The translations under genes were made by a program, and so were the position numbers. 64,000 nt of DNA from Chaetomium olivaceum (Eukaryota; Ascomycota; Sordariomycetes; Sordariales; Chaetomiaceae). The notes under the pieces are model-generated. The model was not told the DNA's origin, made no database searches, and saw only the letters and a list, made by a program, of their open reading frames with translations. The stretch is taken from contig JAYWVB010000003.1 in assembly GCA_039881045.1 (NCBI GenBank), positions 1,240,001 through 1,304,000 of the forward strand, written 5' to 3'. Within the stretch, counting starts at the first letter, position 1, and each line of letters begins with the position of its first letter. Shown here piece after piece: positions 10,937 through 22,608 of the stretch.

Positions 10937-12023
10937 GCCCCGCACCTTCTCGCAAGAGTCAATTGCATCGCTTTAACAAATACGACATCGCTGTCGCCAT
11001 TATTTGACCCTTGTCAACTAGGTACGATCGGCCTTGAATTGAGCTATTCTACACCCAGTTGCTTGCCACGTAGTTTTAACTTGTTTAACCAACGCCTTCA
11101 GATGGCTCAACGCGGTAAAACGGGTGCGCGCCCGGCTCAATACCATAAATCTGATAGGCAGATCTTATCGCAATAAGGTAGGTTGTCGGTGGTTTGGCAC
11201 ACATACCAAGTAGATACACCCGCGGCAGTGTATTGATGGGGGAACCCTCTGCTCCAATCAATCATAGGCGTCTCAATTCGACGTCCCCGCCATTTTTGAA
11301 GCCCCGCCCCGAACCAGACGGATTTCATCGGACGGATCTTGACCTTGAGGCATTTTTTCCCTGTCCTGGCTCGAGCCTGGTTGCCCACCCGCCACCTTGC
11401 CACCCCTGGGCGCATTGCAAACCTGTCATCCGGGCGTCCATGCCAGGAGGCATCCTTGGCGCCGAGTTTAACATCTCTGTCCTGCCCTCGACGCGCTGCA
11501 ACGCTGTCGGGCAACCTGCAATGCCCAATCCCGACGGCCCTCACTTGCAGCGGCCCAACCCCAGGTAATGCGCAATTCCCATTGTATGTATTTCGTTCCC
11601 CAGCCAAATTGAGCCACGCTGCGCTTCGCTTCCGATAGATGGGGGGGCGTTATCCTACCGAACAATTTCAGAGGCGGAGTCTGAAAAACCTTGTAAATTT
11701 CCAGGTACGTGAGGAGAGATGTCCGTGCCCAGATGACATTGCCTGTTCCTGTGAGCGTTAGCATTCTGTGGGTGTTGGCATCGCCTGGCCTGGCCTGTGT
11801 AAGTTGTATGTGGCACTAAACCTTCTGAAAGAACTGGCTTTTGGGCCTGGAAATTACGACATGTATCTCCTCATACAAATTTGTATGCATGATACTTGCC
11901 GTGCTGCATGTCTTGGGAGGATGAATCTCGCAAATTCAATGTCTTGTTCACATATGCCTGACCTACCAATCCATGTAAGCTGCCTTTATTGACGACGATG
12001 GCGGTATGCAGAAGCGCGGCAAA
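10937..12023. other. intergenic, no supported gene
   Basis: Contains frames at 11137-11607 (-) and 11194-11568 (+) that overlap each other and show no domain. No tRNA or clear repeat was seen before the inverted-repeat arm begins near 12024. Confidence 0.35.
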
Positions 12024-12088
12024 GTACCGTAGCGGGAAAATGCAGGGGGCAACTACGGTAGTTTGCGAAAAGTACGGTAATTTCTATA

Positions 12089-12222
12089 AAGTACGGTTGC
12101 TCTCAAAAGTACGGTTGCTCTCACAAGTACGGTTGCTCTCACAAGTACGGTTGCTCTCACAAGTACGGTTGCTCTCACAAGTACGGTTGCGCGTTGCTCT
12201 CACAAGTACGGTTGCTACACCG
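12089..12222 (+). repeat. 18-bp tandem array AAGTACGGTTGCTCTCAC
   Basis: Six to seven near-identical head-to-tail copies start at about 12089, 12107, 12125, 12143, 12161, 12179 and 12203. Inverted copies occur at 12876-12909 and related single motifs at 17751-17763 and 17801-17815. Confidence 0.85.
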
Positions 12223-12284
12223 CCCCGCAAATTATAGAGTTCTAATTGGCCAGAATTGTAGCGAGCTCCCTGATGGCCCTGTAA

Positions 12285-12415
12285 TGGCCCTGCTAGCATT
12301 GCCTGGCCCTGTTGGCATTGCCTAGCCCTGTTAGCATTGCCTGGCCCTGTTGGCATTGCCTAGCCCAGATGGCATTGCCTGGCCCAGATGGCATTGCCTG
12401 GCCCTATAGGCTTTA
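12285..12415 (+). repeat. about 19-bp tandem array GGCATTGCCTGGCCCTGTT
   Basis: Roughly six copies with substitutions between TGGCCCTGTT, TAGCCCTGTT and TAGCCCAGAT variants. The inverted counterpart is at 12479-12508. Confidence 0.75.
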
Positions 12416-12909
12416 TACCATATAGGTGGCCTTGCACGAAATGGACTTACACATAATGGATGCCAACGCCCACAGGCACAGGCAATGCCATCTGGGCTAG
12501 GCAATGCCTGGCATGGAATGGAAGCAAGGCCGTTAGGTGCCTGGCCCTCCCGCCTTGCAACTTCCTCGTAGACTCGCGTTGATAAGGATAGGAAACAACC
12601 TCCTTCCTTAATTGATTTCTCTTCCCGTAGCTCAATTAGAAAATGCTCCCCTCCTTTTTTCGTGATCCTGTGTTCAATTCCCTGTCGTGACCATCTTTCT
12701 TCAACTGCATTGTTTAGATAAAAAATGTCCCAGTAATGAAAAAACAGGTATAGAGATAGAAACGAGTATAGCGGGCCGTTTAGAAGGCCCTGGGCCGTTC
12801 AGTGGGCCGTTTAGTGGGCCGTTCAGAAGGTCCTAGTAGGTAGTGGTTTTTTTAGAGCCTTGGTGGTCTGTGCAAGCAACCGTACTTTTGAGAGCAACCG
12901 TACTTTTGA

Positions 12910-13061
12910 CAACAAGAGGGACCGTGCCGCGCAGCGGCACGCCAAAGGAAGCCTGGAGGAACATGCTGGTACAGGTAGCCCCCATAGCGGTATCAGAATT
13001 CCTTCGTGCGATTGATATTAGGGCAGGGGCAATTGTCTATTTGATCAAATCAAGGTCGGGT
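12910..13061. other. 3' flank of the OB-fold-like gene
   Basis: About 150 bp between the fold-back and the stop of the minus-strand gene. No separate feature seen. Confidence 0.4.
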
Positions 13062-14517
13062 TTAGTCATACAGCCGCGCCTTCTTCCTTCCTGCTGTGGA
13101 TCTCTTGCTTCTGACCGGTTCGGGAGAGCTTGCTTCCTTCCTCTTCTTTGTTGAGGTACTGCTATTCGACACGAATTGAGCGTCCAACAATTCCTCTGTG
13201 TCCGAAGCGCCGTTCGAGTCATCGCCATCTAGATCAACGGTTAGGCGAGCCGTGGGTCTGGCAGGCGGCGATCCATACCTGAAGATGGAACTGTGAACAT
13301 CGGGGCAGGGTCCGCCGTGATTGAAGCCACTGGTGCTCCAGGGCTGGCTGCTAGTGCGGTCGTTTCGCGTTCTGTGGTCTTTGGGCAACCATCGAGGCAG
13401 AAGATCTAATCTGAGGTGACGAAGTGGGGTTTTGAGCACGGTTGGGTGACGAGAATGGGTTTCTGCTTGCGACTCCTCCGGGGCCAGCTGGGCGTGGTGT
13501 CGTAGGTGACTTGTCGACAAGGTTCGATGATTTTGACGTGGGTGTATTGTTGGTAGACAAGGAATTCTGCCGAATGAATTCCCAGTTGTCGGCGAGGATT
13601 ACCAGGATTCGAACGCTGGAGTCGACCAGCTGAGATCCTCGGATCAGGTCGCGGTCCAGGACCCCCACGAGTCGACCACTGCACGCGATCCACGACCCCT
13701 TAGTAAAGGGGTTTGCGGCGGTCCGCATCCACCCGGCAAGAGACTTCCAGGGTTGCTGGTCGACGGGGAATAGAACGAGGACATGGCATATGTGTATGCC
13801 TTTGCGAGGAGGGCGGTCGTTCTCCGGCTGCAAGTAAGACCCGAGTTTGACGAACACCGAAGTCTTGATCAGCGGCTCAGGCCAGACTCCCTCCTTAATG
13901 TGGAAGGTATCTAGGTCGACAGGGCCGGCGAAAGATACATGTGCTGAAGTGGTTGGCCAGGGAGCTGTCTCGTCAGGACCACCGAGCTGGCGGGGGATGA
14001 CACTTGGAAGTGTTAGCAGCTAGTCTAGGTTCTGCTTCAGTGCAAAATAATAGCGCGTACGGAGTCAAGCCGTCATCGCGCGGCAGTGCCAGTGCCACCT
14101 GTACAGACTGTGATTCGTCTGTTTCCCACCCGCTGAATCCTACGCCTTGGAAGGTGAGCTTGTTTGGGAAAAGTCGGGCGACGATACTGAACCACTTCCC
14201 TTCCCAGTCCTCTTCCAGCGTTGCTATTCTCGCTTCGGTGTTGAACATGGAGAGTATCAACGGAAGCCCCGAGCTTTCTTCGTCTCTAGTACTCAGGAGG
14301 CGCGGGTACAGCTCCTGGATAAAAGCGGGGTGGATGAATGATAGGAAGGTCCCGGCCTTGAAGTTTCCTGCACTCGTGTATCGGGAGCCAGATGGGAGAA
14401 TGTCGCATTGGGCCAAGTCGGAGTGGTAGGTGACGATGAGATCCGAACCGATTGTCCCTGGTCTCGTTTGTTTGGCCGTGGGCGGATCGGGTAGACGGCA
14501 GAGACGGAAGAAGCCAT
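13062..14517 (-). CDS. unknown gene inside the Pif1 element, possible OB-fold protein, frame-broken
   Basis: No family is certain. From the N-terminal side, the conserved-looking stretches are SDLIVTYHSDLAQCDILPSG, a middle with FSGWETDESQSVQVALALPR, then VFVKLGSYLQPENDRPPRKG and ACSGRLVGVLDRDLIRGSQL followed by SSVRILVILADNWEFIRQ. The alternating hydrophobic pattern around GRLVGVLD...VRILVILADNW could be an OB-fold strand set, which would suit an RPA-like ssDNA-binding protein carried by a Helitron-like element; this is inference. The C-terminus is basic (TKKRKEASSPEPVRSKR and later), nuclear-signal-like. The frame changes near 14440-14500, near 13990 and near 13365, with no clear introns. 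ATG 14517 is the likely start. It is transcribed away from the helicase remnant, sharing the upstream interval 14518-14963. Confidence 0.5.
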
Positions 14518-14963
14518 GGCGGCGTTAGTAGCGTTCCAGCTTCTATCAATAAAGAATTGAGTTCTAGGAGAAAGGCTGGAGGGACAGAGAATGTTGAGTG
14601 CTGTTCCTTGAAGAATAAATGCTGAACTCACTGTGGGGAAATCAATTCCTGCTTTTAGCAACGATCTAACCTTGCCTTCCATATAACACGCCGCGACACT
14701 AAGCTGGGTTCTGAAACGCAATCTAGCAAGCCATATCGTCATATCAGGTATCGAATTGGCAGACTTGGTAAGGATTCTCGCTCGAGAGGTGATGACACAG
14801 ACGGAGTGTGTTCGGGAATATCTTCACAAACACGATAGGTTTGGTTCCGAGGGCGGAGATGCAACGATCCGTAGGTCTTTGCTTATGTGACACTAACAAC
14901 AGAGACTGATGCTGTTTGAAGAATCAACCTGGAGGCTGTGATCCTGGTTGATGTGCATTGTGA
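14518..14963. other. interval between divergent genes of the Pif1 element
   Basis: About 450 bp separating the leftward OB-fold-like gene from the rightward helicase remnant; it may contain both promoters. Coding-like sequence of the helicase starts only after a TGA at 14961. Confidence 0.35.
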
Positions 14964-17344
14964 AGAGAGTTCTTTGGAGCGGGCTCGGCGAACGATGCCC
15001 GTGCTGACCGAAAGCTGCAAGGGCTAGAACAGGAAAACGAAGACGTCGTCGACGGGTTTGACTTTGAGGACCGGGAGGGGGACGATGACGGCGTCGGACT
15101 GGATGGTGGGGGCATCGATCCACAGGCCCACTACGAAGCCTTTTTGGATGTCCTTTCAGCGGTTCGAGGTAGCGAGATCAAAGATATGACAGCGACTTCG
15201 GCGCTGAGGCGCTTGGACGAAGAGGCGAGGGCAGTTGACCCAAGCCAGGACGACAACAATGCTGCCCAGCGTGGTCGCCATTTCTATACCATGCTACAGG
15301 ACCTCCAAGACTCGCCTTTCCGCGGCATGGGATTGCCCAGCCGCGAGGAGATCGACGCGGTATTGAAGGTCCAGAAGAAAGAGGACAGCAGCGTGACGGC
15401 GAAGATCCAGGGCAGGCAAACGAATCCGTCTTCTGCGCAGGCTGGCGAGCCACACGGGAGCCCACGGTTGCCCGTTCACGGATGCGAAAGATCTCCAGAA
15501 GGGGTCGGCCCGGGTGGACAGATGCGGCTCGAGCTCGGACGTTATGCAACATACGTCGATGTGGCGCTGGGGCTCACAAGGCGCTGGACCCTGAACAAGC
15601 TCCAGTCGATGGCAGTCTTACTACCAGCGGCGTTTCTTGACGAGCGCGGCACACGGCTGCAGGAAGAAGGGGGTCGGCAGCATTTCCAATATATCGGCGG
15701 CGAAGGCGGCACCGGCAAATCTCGCGTCATACACGCCATCAAGGACATGTTCCGGCTGAAGGACAGTCTCCACACGCTGCTCCTGACGGGCGCCAGCGGT
15801 AATGCGGCCGCGCTTATCGGCGGAGTGACGCTGCACTCGGCGGCAAATATTGCGTTTGAGGGCAGGGCCGCGACAGCAAAGAACATCTCGGAAGAAGAGA
15901 AGCTGCGGTGGAAAAACATGATCATGCTGGTTATCGACGAATCAGCCAGGTGGGCGGTCTCACGCTCGCGGCAGTCGATAGCCGCCTGAAGCAATACAGA
16001 GATGACCAGCATCGTCCGTTCGGCGGGATCCGATGGTCCTGTTCTTCGGCGACTTCTTCCAGTTCGATCCCGTCCTGCAGACCAGCCTGCTCTTGCCAAC
16101 GCCTAAAGACCGCGGCGGACAGAAACAGGAGAGCCTGGCGAATCATCTCGCAGCACACAAGCTGTTTCTCCAGTTCACAACCGTCGTCATCCTCCGGGAG
16201 CAGGTCCGCGCGGCCGGTTGTCCAAGGCTGCGGGGCTTCCTCCGGCGCCTGCGCAACGGCGAGCAGACCGAGCTGGACTTCCAGCGGCTATGCCAACGCC
16301 TCTATACACCGTCGTGCAAGTCCTCCTTCGTAGATGGCCTCCGAGCCATCACGCCGCTGAACCAAGACCGGTGGGACCTGAACATGGCGGCCGTCGTCCA
16401 GTGGGCTCGTGCCCACGGTAAGCACATCTCAGTCTTTGCGGCCAAGCACGATACTGAGTCGGGGAAGCGATTGAGTGCGGGGGACCTATGCCACGTGCTC
16501 CGCTACGGAGACGACTCAGCTGCCGACCCCCGGCCTGTTCTTCTACGCCAAGGCATGCCGGTGTGGTGACTCGCAACCAGTTTGTCGGGCTGAAGGTCGT
16601 CAACGGGGCGCCTTTCAAGGCCGTCGACATCTTTCCCGACCTCGCCGCCGGCACCATCGCGCTCGCCAGCGATGTGACTCTTCATCTTGGACCGCCGGTG
16701 GCCGTCCTCCTTCAGTCAGACGACAGCGCGGGCCTCGCCATCCCCGGGCTCCCCAACGGCACCGTCTTGATCAAGAGCAAGACGGTCGCCATCCCGAGCC
16801 AAATGCGGGGCAAAGAAGGCAGATGGAGGGGCAAGCCGGTTTCAGGTGGGTCACCCACAGAACGGGGCCTCTCTGCACCCCCTTCGCTATGACAGATCAG
16901 AAGAGCCAGGCAAGCAGTTCTCCAACGTCTCGTCAACCTCAAAGGCGTCCACTCGAGTGGCACGGCGACGACCCAGCTTCATGAGCTGTACGTGCAGCTG
17001 TCGAGGGCGCAGAGCTGGGACGGGCTGCATCTGTTTCGGAAACCGGCGCGTGGCGACTTTATCGAGCCCAAGAATGTGCTCGACAAAGACATGAGGGAGC
17101 CATCCTCAAGCTGGAACGACGGGGCGAGGAGACCAGGCGGCGGTTCGAGCAAGACCACAGGTCTGAGCCGTGGTTTCAAGAATGGGCTGCCATGCCTGAA
17201 TCTGGCCAGGGTACTGAAACCGATGACGTAGAGGGCGCGGCGCTCTGGCGACCCTGGGGTTTCCGAGCCCAGATCGTAGCACAGCTCTCCACCGTTGCTC
17301 TGTTTTGGAGCTCTTTTCCAGCGGAACAGGCTACTTCCAATTGA
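14964..17344 (+). pseudogene. Pif1-like ATP-dependent helicase remnant
   Basis: A superfamily-1B helicase of the Pif1 type. Walker A is IGGEGGTGKSRVIHA at about 15698-15740, motif Ia-like LLTGASGNAAALIGG follows, Walker B is MLVIDE near 15930-15945, and MVLFFGDFFQFDPV near 16032 is the Pif1-family GDxxQ motif. Later ILREQV (about 16194), VVNGAPFKAVD and YVQLSRAQSWDGLHLF near 17000 match the C-terminal helicase core. The frame breaks near 15942, 16031, 16560, 16890-16990 and 17090; two of these look like loss of one base in a short run. There is no ATG in the N-terminal frame and no Rep or Helitron_like_N region upstream. It is 5'-truncated or a captured fragment; some breaks may be sequence error. 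The frame ends with TGA at 17342. Confidence 0.75.
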
Positions 17345-18050
17345 TAGTTTCCTTCTCATCTTGTTGGCCTGTAATTTGCATCCTTTCGTGGTCGTCGGTG
17401 AAGCTGCCTAGGGCTGCGCCATCTCATTGGCTCTTATAAAGCGGGGCCAACCCCACAGCCGACAGACCCCAACAGACCGTCCGTGCACCACCACTGCCAA
17501 GCCCAACTTCGAGACGCTCATCGTCAGAGGCAAGTTCCTCCACGCAAAACAAGATGGCTCGTTCCACGATCGTTACGATAATCACAGTAAAACTTCACAG
17601 TATACAGGGAGATATGGCACGGCTTTTTTTATGGGTTTTTGGTTTTTTATGGGTCACTCCAGGGAATTGGTCCGTGCTTGAGCAGGCCATGGTTTTTCTC
17701 GGAAAAGGAACCTTTCGGAAGTACTCGTTCCTCGTACGTTCCTCCAGGCACAACCGTACTTTTCAAAATTGTCAAACTTCTCAGAGCTACGGTAACCTAC
17801 TAAAAGTACGGTAGTTGCCCACCACAGAGCCCCGCTGCGGTAGGGTTGCAACTAGGTACGTACATGTACAATTGCATTGCTCGTATAATCTCTTGTGGTT
17901 CTGGCGTGCAGCCATGCCTTCTTCTCAGGTAAAGTTTGAAGCTGAAGGGGTCAATACCATCTTCGGCATTATAATTCATTCTTGGCGAGGGAGATATACC
18001 CAGGAAAGCAACTATAGACATCGACGACCTGACTGTCTACCCCTCTACTA
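17345..18050. other. right flank of the Pif1 element
   Basis: Contains the right inverted end near 17803-17842 and two AAGTACGG-type motifs in opposite orientations (17751-17763 and 17801-17812). Beyond 17850 is the 3' region of the zinc-finger-like gene. Confidence 0.5.
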
Positions 18051-19993
18051 CTACCGATACAAGGAAGAATCCACATCCGTCGCATCGGGGGCGTTGGACT
18101 CCGCCAAATTCAGCATCTTTGTACCCGCATCCAGATCGTTGCTCAAGGGGCCGATTGTCTCCCATTCCTCCGTAAAGGAGCTGTCTGAAGTGGAAATGAA
18201 ATTCTGGAACCAGGCGTCGAAGTCAAATGAATTCTGCATCAGGTCCCCAACCGTACTACTTAAGGTCGAGGGAGCCAGCTGGGCCGAAGATGTGGAAGGA
18301 GGTGAGAGAGGTGGGCTTGAAGTCGCCTCTGAAGATTGCGCCTGATCCAGGCTCGGGGAGATGACTTGCAACAAGGACAAGATCTCATTGGAAACCTCAT
18401 GTATTGTCCTGCGGCATACCTCGGCTACGTCTTTCTCGATTTCGCTGCTGATCATGCCCCGAGATTGGAGCACGCGAGCCACATTGCGGGAAAAACGAGG
18501 TGGCAGTTCTCTGAGAAGAAGAGCCCGAAACTTGGGAAGGATGGCCAATTCGGATGACGAGAGGCTGGTCACAGCTTCATGGTCTAGTTCTCTGACTGGT
18601 TAGTGGCGGTCTGGAATGACCCTGGGTTGGAGTTTAGACTTACACGGCAGGGAATCCGATCGATAGGGACATCAGGGAACACCACCCGAAATAGTTGGAT
18701 CCAGCGCTCTTCGTCGACCGTGTTCCGAGTGCGTTTTTTCAGCTGCCGCTCCTGCTCTTGGGTGATGAAGAGAACCTCCTCCTCATGGAATGGTGTGTTT
18801 AGCTCACATGAAGTTTCTTCTTGAAGGTGAAGGGCAAGGTGCTTGTCCGTGTCAAACACGTTGCGGCATCTGGGACAAGAGGAACCCGATTGTCTGTGGG
18901 CTCGGAAAATATGCTCCCTTGGATTGTGGTTATTATTCAGTTGCTATGTCTTCGGGAGAGACTTTGAACTTACTTGATCCTATGCACGGATACCCAGCCC
19001 GGTCCATGGCATGCCCCGGTCAGGCTTTTGCTTTCCGGAAACCTCTTGAGAAAGATACAAGCAAATCTTCTTTTGGGGTGGAGTCCATGATCCGATGCCA
19101 ATGCCTGTTTTTCCGTCTCCTCGTTATCACCGTCGTCCGCCCCGGAATCGTGGCTGTCGTCATCATGGTTTCGCCGTTGCCGATACTTACGGGAGGGACC
19201 GAGACCACGCGCCGAGTGGAGACCCGAAGCTGGGGATCTGGAGCTGGAGGGTTGTCCGGTGGGGTGCTGGTGCGTTCCGTGTGTATCGGAGGTTATCATT
19301 GACTGTAGTCTCGGTCTGATGCGATCCACGATCTCCTCCTTCATGGTTATCAAAACGGAAAGGAGCTGAGGGCTGAAGGGCGCCACCACATGAAAGGCCT
19401 GGGGCGTCTCGACAATCGACATTTCCGAGTTGCTAACAACGTCTGACATCGTATCGCTGTTGTCATTGCCCCTTTCACCGAGTTTTTGAGTGGGCTCGTC
19501 AGGCCCCCCGGGACGTGCACAAGAAATCACCGAAGTGCAGAATCCCGGGGGTGCGTCTGCACCCGAGGTCGTCAAGGTCGGAACTAATGTAGTGGCCGAC
19601 AGACTGACGCGCATAGACTTTCTAGTACGCGAAGTTTTTGGCTGGGAACCTGGAGCTATTACATCTGTCACTGCGGGTGCTCGAAGCGCAAAGATGCTCT
19701 CATATTCGGAATCGGATGTGTCACCGCCGGATGCAGGGCGGGAGGTCCGACGCCCAGTGTCAATACCCCCTTCATCCTCGGCTTTTATTTACGTTAGCAC
19801 ACTTCTTGTCTATTCATTTAGTAAGGTACTCACCAACTGCTGGAACAACCTCGCGGCGAAGTTCCTCACTAGTCGTGGCAGGGGTGGCACTCGGGTTTGT
19901 CGTAACTTCAGACGTGGCCAGGCCGGACGGACTGGGGGATTCGGAAAGACGTTGTCCAGGTCTCGGAGAGACCTTGCGCCCGCGAAGAACCAT
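18051..19993 (-). CDS. fungal degenerate C2H2 zinc-finger protein, four exons
   Basis: Exon 1 starts at ATG 19993 (MVLRGRKVSPRPGQ) and ends near 19830 at a GTGAGT donor. Exon 2 is Ser/Thr/Pro-rich, probably disordered, and ends in RRFACIFLKRFPESK, then CHGPGWVSVHRIK. Splicing (GTAAGT...CAAG, about 18946-18877) joins this in frame to EHIFRAHR...CPRCRNVFDTDKHLALHL, giving two degenerate Cys/His fingers. This layout (FACPF-type, then GPG...RVKEHL..H, then CPRC) is a widespread fungal protein class of unknown function, often annotated as C2H2-type. A third intron (GTGTAAGT...CCAG) leads to the C-terminal exon ending at 18051 after an acidic tail. All four exons join without a frame lesion. It may bind nucleic acid, but no target can be inferred. 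Confidence 0.75.
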
Positions 19994-21196
19994 TTTCAAT
20001 GTGAACTGGCAGTTGTTTCCCGCGGGGCCCGGGGTGATGTGTAGTGTGCAGGTAGTGTGTTGAAATGTCGAGGGGCTTTAGATTCAGCGCACCTCGGAAG
20101 ACAGAACATATCGACGACCTATTTTATAAAGGCAAAGTTCCAGCCGTAACTTAGCGCTCAATTCCTAGCTGCTTTGAAAACCACTTCGGAGGGCCCTAAA
20201 CGCCTTGTGCTACCATCTCACTTCTGCCGCAGCCGAGATGGTTCGTCGTCCTCCAATGAGGAACGACCTTTCAGACCGAGGTCGTTGTCGCCTGCAGGTT
20301 TCTGCGCCAATGAATTCTGCCCGCGCTGTACTGCGCCTCCAAGTTTTTGCGCACGGAGTTTTGCGCTGGCGCATTAGCGCGGACTGAGCGCGGCGGAGCA
20401 GGCCGAAACTCAAGAACCGTTCAGTCGGCGGTGATAATGCGCGGGAACACAATGCGGAGATGGTTATTACGCTCGGGGAGTTTTCCTCCCTGCAACGTCA
20501 AGACACATTTGATGATTAGTTTGACGGGAGCGCTTGCTTTCCCCACCCAGTTACCAGGAACACAAGACCCCTGCCGTCGTTCTTTACACATCTTCCTCGA
20601 TGTGGCGACCTGAACGATATGCTTCTTACCGATTGCATCGGAGGCTAAGGTAAGGTATTTAGGGATTTAGGCTTTGCTTCACACTTACCTTACTGAGGTG
20701 TGGCTCCTTTGCAGCTTGAGCCGTGGCACAGTCAGTTTGTTTTACACACTAACCCCATCTTATAAGGCCAGCCATCTCCTGCTTCGGATACTCTATTCTT
20801 TCCCATACGGCTCCCGGTTTTTACACTCCGAGACAGACCTGCAGTCATCAACGTACCGCCACGCGCTTTTGTGAGGTGATTAGGTTTATTTGTGGGCTGG
20901 ATGTTGCTTCCTAACGTAATAACCCACCTCTATATGACCTGGAAGCTTTGCTACCTAAGAACCCGAACCATCATGTACGACTATATCCAAGGGAAAATAC
21001 GGTATCCTGTCCGCTCCCCCTACCAAAACCTTATGATTCTGGTGCTTTAATTATGTCGCTCTTCTGACGACGGCATGCATGCTCTCCGTGTCTCGAACCT
21101 CGCCGATAACCACCGTGACATCAAATGTGGGGTTAGCAGATGCAATGTCCCATCAAACATTGATCATTTAAACCACTTTCTGCTCCAATAGGGCCC
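19994..21196. other. intergenic, no supported gene
   Basis: Holds the zinc-finger gene promoter. Around 20290-20395 GCGC/TGCGC motifs recur (at least six in about 100 bp). The remainder shows no coherent frame. Confidence 0.35.
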
Positions 21197-22608
21197 TTAG
21201 ATTATCAACCAAGCTGACCTAAACTTCTCAAAACTTTCTAACCAACCCCGGACCGGGTCCTTGTCTCCTTCAAATCCTGTCTCCCTCAATCTCTTCAGAG
21301 ACAGTTGCCGGTCAAATGTTAACCAATAGCCCACGCTGTCCAGTTGCCGGCTACCAGCCCCAACGCCTCCAGCAGCAGCATTCACAGCTCCGTGCTTGGC
21401 AAAGGTGTCCCTATGCTTGGCCACATACTCTCCCGGTGTCAAAGGCAAGTTCGTCTGAGGGAGCTCGCCCACATTCAAAGCACGATCCTGATGTTGCACG
21501 TCCTCAGCGGGTCCTACACCACACGAGGCCAAACCATTTGGCCAGCTGGGGCCAGATTTCGCCCAGCGTGCATGGGGTCTCGTTGTCTGCAATGTTGAAC
21601 AGCCGTCCGCCGCCGCACGTCTCGGGGTGTAGTGAGGCGTATATCATGAAGCGCGCGATGGTCCCGTTCGATGCTGGGGTGAACAGTGCGTTGGCACTGG
21701 CAGGGTTGCCAGGGAAGGGGACTTCGACGGTCGTTGGTTTGGACGCCTCATTTGGTCCTACGCCGTGGTTCACGGCATACAGAGACAGGTATTGGGCCCA
21801 GTGGAGGGCTAGGCTGAACTGTGAGCCATTGGGGGTGAATCCAATCTTGATTGTGCGTTAGCTACCTACGCTGGAGCTCGTGAACGCAAGACTCACAATG
21901 GCATCTGGACAAACTTCGCACCATGTCCATTCCTTCCCTTTTGATGCTGCGTTGAGAAGTTCGCGGTACGCTGGGTAGACAACAGTTTTGGCGTAGCTGG
22001 GCGGGAGGTTGTTCACCGTGTCCTCGGTTAAGGGAGGCGTGAACGTCCCTCCAGGCATGTAAATGCCATACCCCTGGTCGGTTAGCATACGACAATTGGT
22101 TTCACTTTGTGACTTGTAGTACTCACTCGTGTTCCCCCAGGAAATATCACAAACCGCAGATTGGGACAGAGCAGGTTGTGGGCGTCGATGACATTTTGGA
22201 ACATGCGCAAGTTGGTCGCCACCTCTTCGATGTCGTCTTCAACTGCGGTGAAGACTTCTGATGGTGAGTCTCTGTCCAACTATACTATAGTGGAGACACG
22301 GACCTACCCAGGTAGTAAATATGCGTGACACTTTCGATGTCTTTCACTTCCCGCTTCAAGCACTCGGCCAGAGCTGCCGCATCGCCGTGACGAAGGTCAA
22401 CGCCTGAGACAAGCTGCAAGTCTGGTCGGTGGGAGTCCGGCTCGGGCCAAAAAGTCTCGGAAAGGTTGAGTGGCCGGTTTGTAACCGCTGTGACCTTGGC
22501 GAAGGAGCCGGCATGAGGGTAAGGACCCAAAAGCTGATCAACCAGGGCCCAGCCAATCAGGCCGGATGCGCCGAAGACGATGGCGTGGTTGTTGGACCTG
22601 CCACCCAT
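21197..22608 (-). CDS. PRISE-type short-chain reductase (progesterone 5-beta-reductase/iridoid synthase-like), multi-exon
   Basis: NAD(P)H-dependent Rossmann reductase of the extended SDR class acting on enones. Exon 1 from ATG 22608 holds the nucleotide-binding VFGASGLIGWALVDQLL. After an intron starting with GTAGGT near 22313, the next exon carries NLRFVIFPGGTRV; another intron leads to GYGIYMPGG and WTWCEVCPDAI, a region matching the family's active-site neighbourhood. The last exon has NEASKPTTVEVPFPG and RLFNIADNETPCTLGEIWPQ. The frame shifts by one base at about 21530, between LAKWFGL and GVGPAEDVQHQD; no intron fits, so this looks like an indel. The C-terminus ends FRSAWLII at 21197. 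Fungal members often sit in secondary-metabolite loci, but no such cluster is visible here. Confidence 0.75.

Larger units (their letters stand above)
12088..12909. repeat. nested fold-back structure made of minisatellite arms
   Basis: Outer arms: 12088-12118 is a perfect 31-base inverted match to 12876-12906. Inner arms: 12352-12381 is a perfect 30-base inverted match to 12479-12508. Each left arm is an array of tandem units (18-bp and about 19-bp) and each right arm is a shorter inverted copy. A third short repeat, GGGCCGTT(T/C)AG, occurs several times at 12774-12830. The segment could fold into a large cruciform or hairpin. Confidence 0.8.
12024..17842. mobile_element. putative Pif1-helicase mobile element (Helitron-like or unclassified)
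   Basis: A 5.8-kb segment whose ends form imperfect inverted repeats: 12025-12063 and the reverse complement of 17803-17842 share TACCG(T/C)AGCGGG and GGGCAACTAC in the same order and spacing. Just inside both ends are AAGTACGGTTGC-type subterminal motifs. Internally it carries a degraded Pif1-type helicase on the plus strand and a divergent gene on the minus strand with a possible OB-fold. Helicase plus an ssDNA-binding-like protein recalls Helitrons, and the Helitron2/Helentron branch has asymmetric inverted ends. No Rep nuclease (HUH motif) is visible, so this copy would be non-autonomous or partial. The exact boundaries and the class are inference. Confidence 0.5.

Noticed and set aside
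11137..11607. 156-codon minus-strand frame right of the LINE
   Set aside because: Overlaps a similar-length plus-strand frame; no domain.
12089..12415. Tandem units considered as a CRISPR-like array
   Set aside because: Units are contiguous with no unique spacers, and the genome is eukaryotic.
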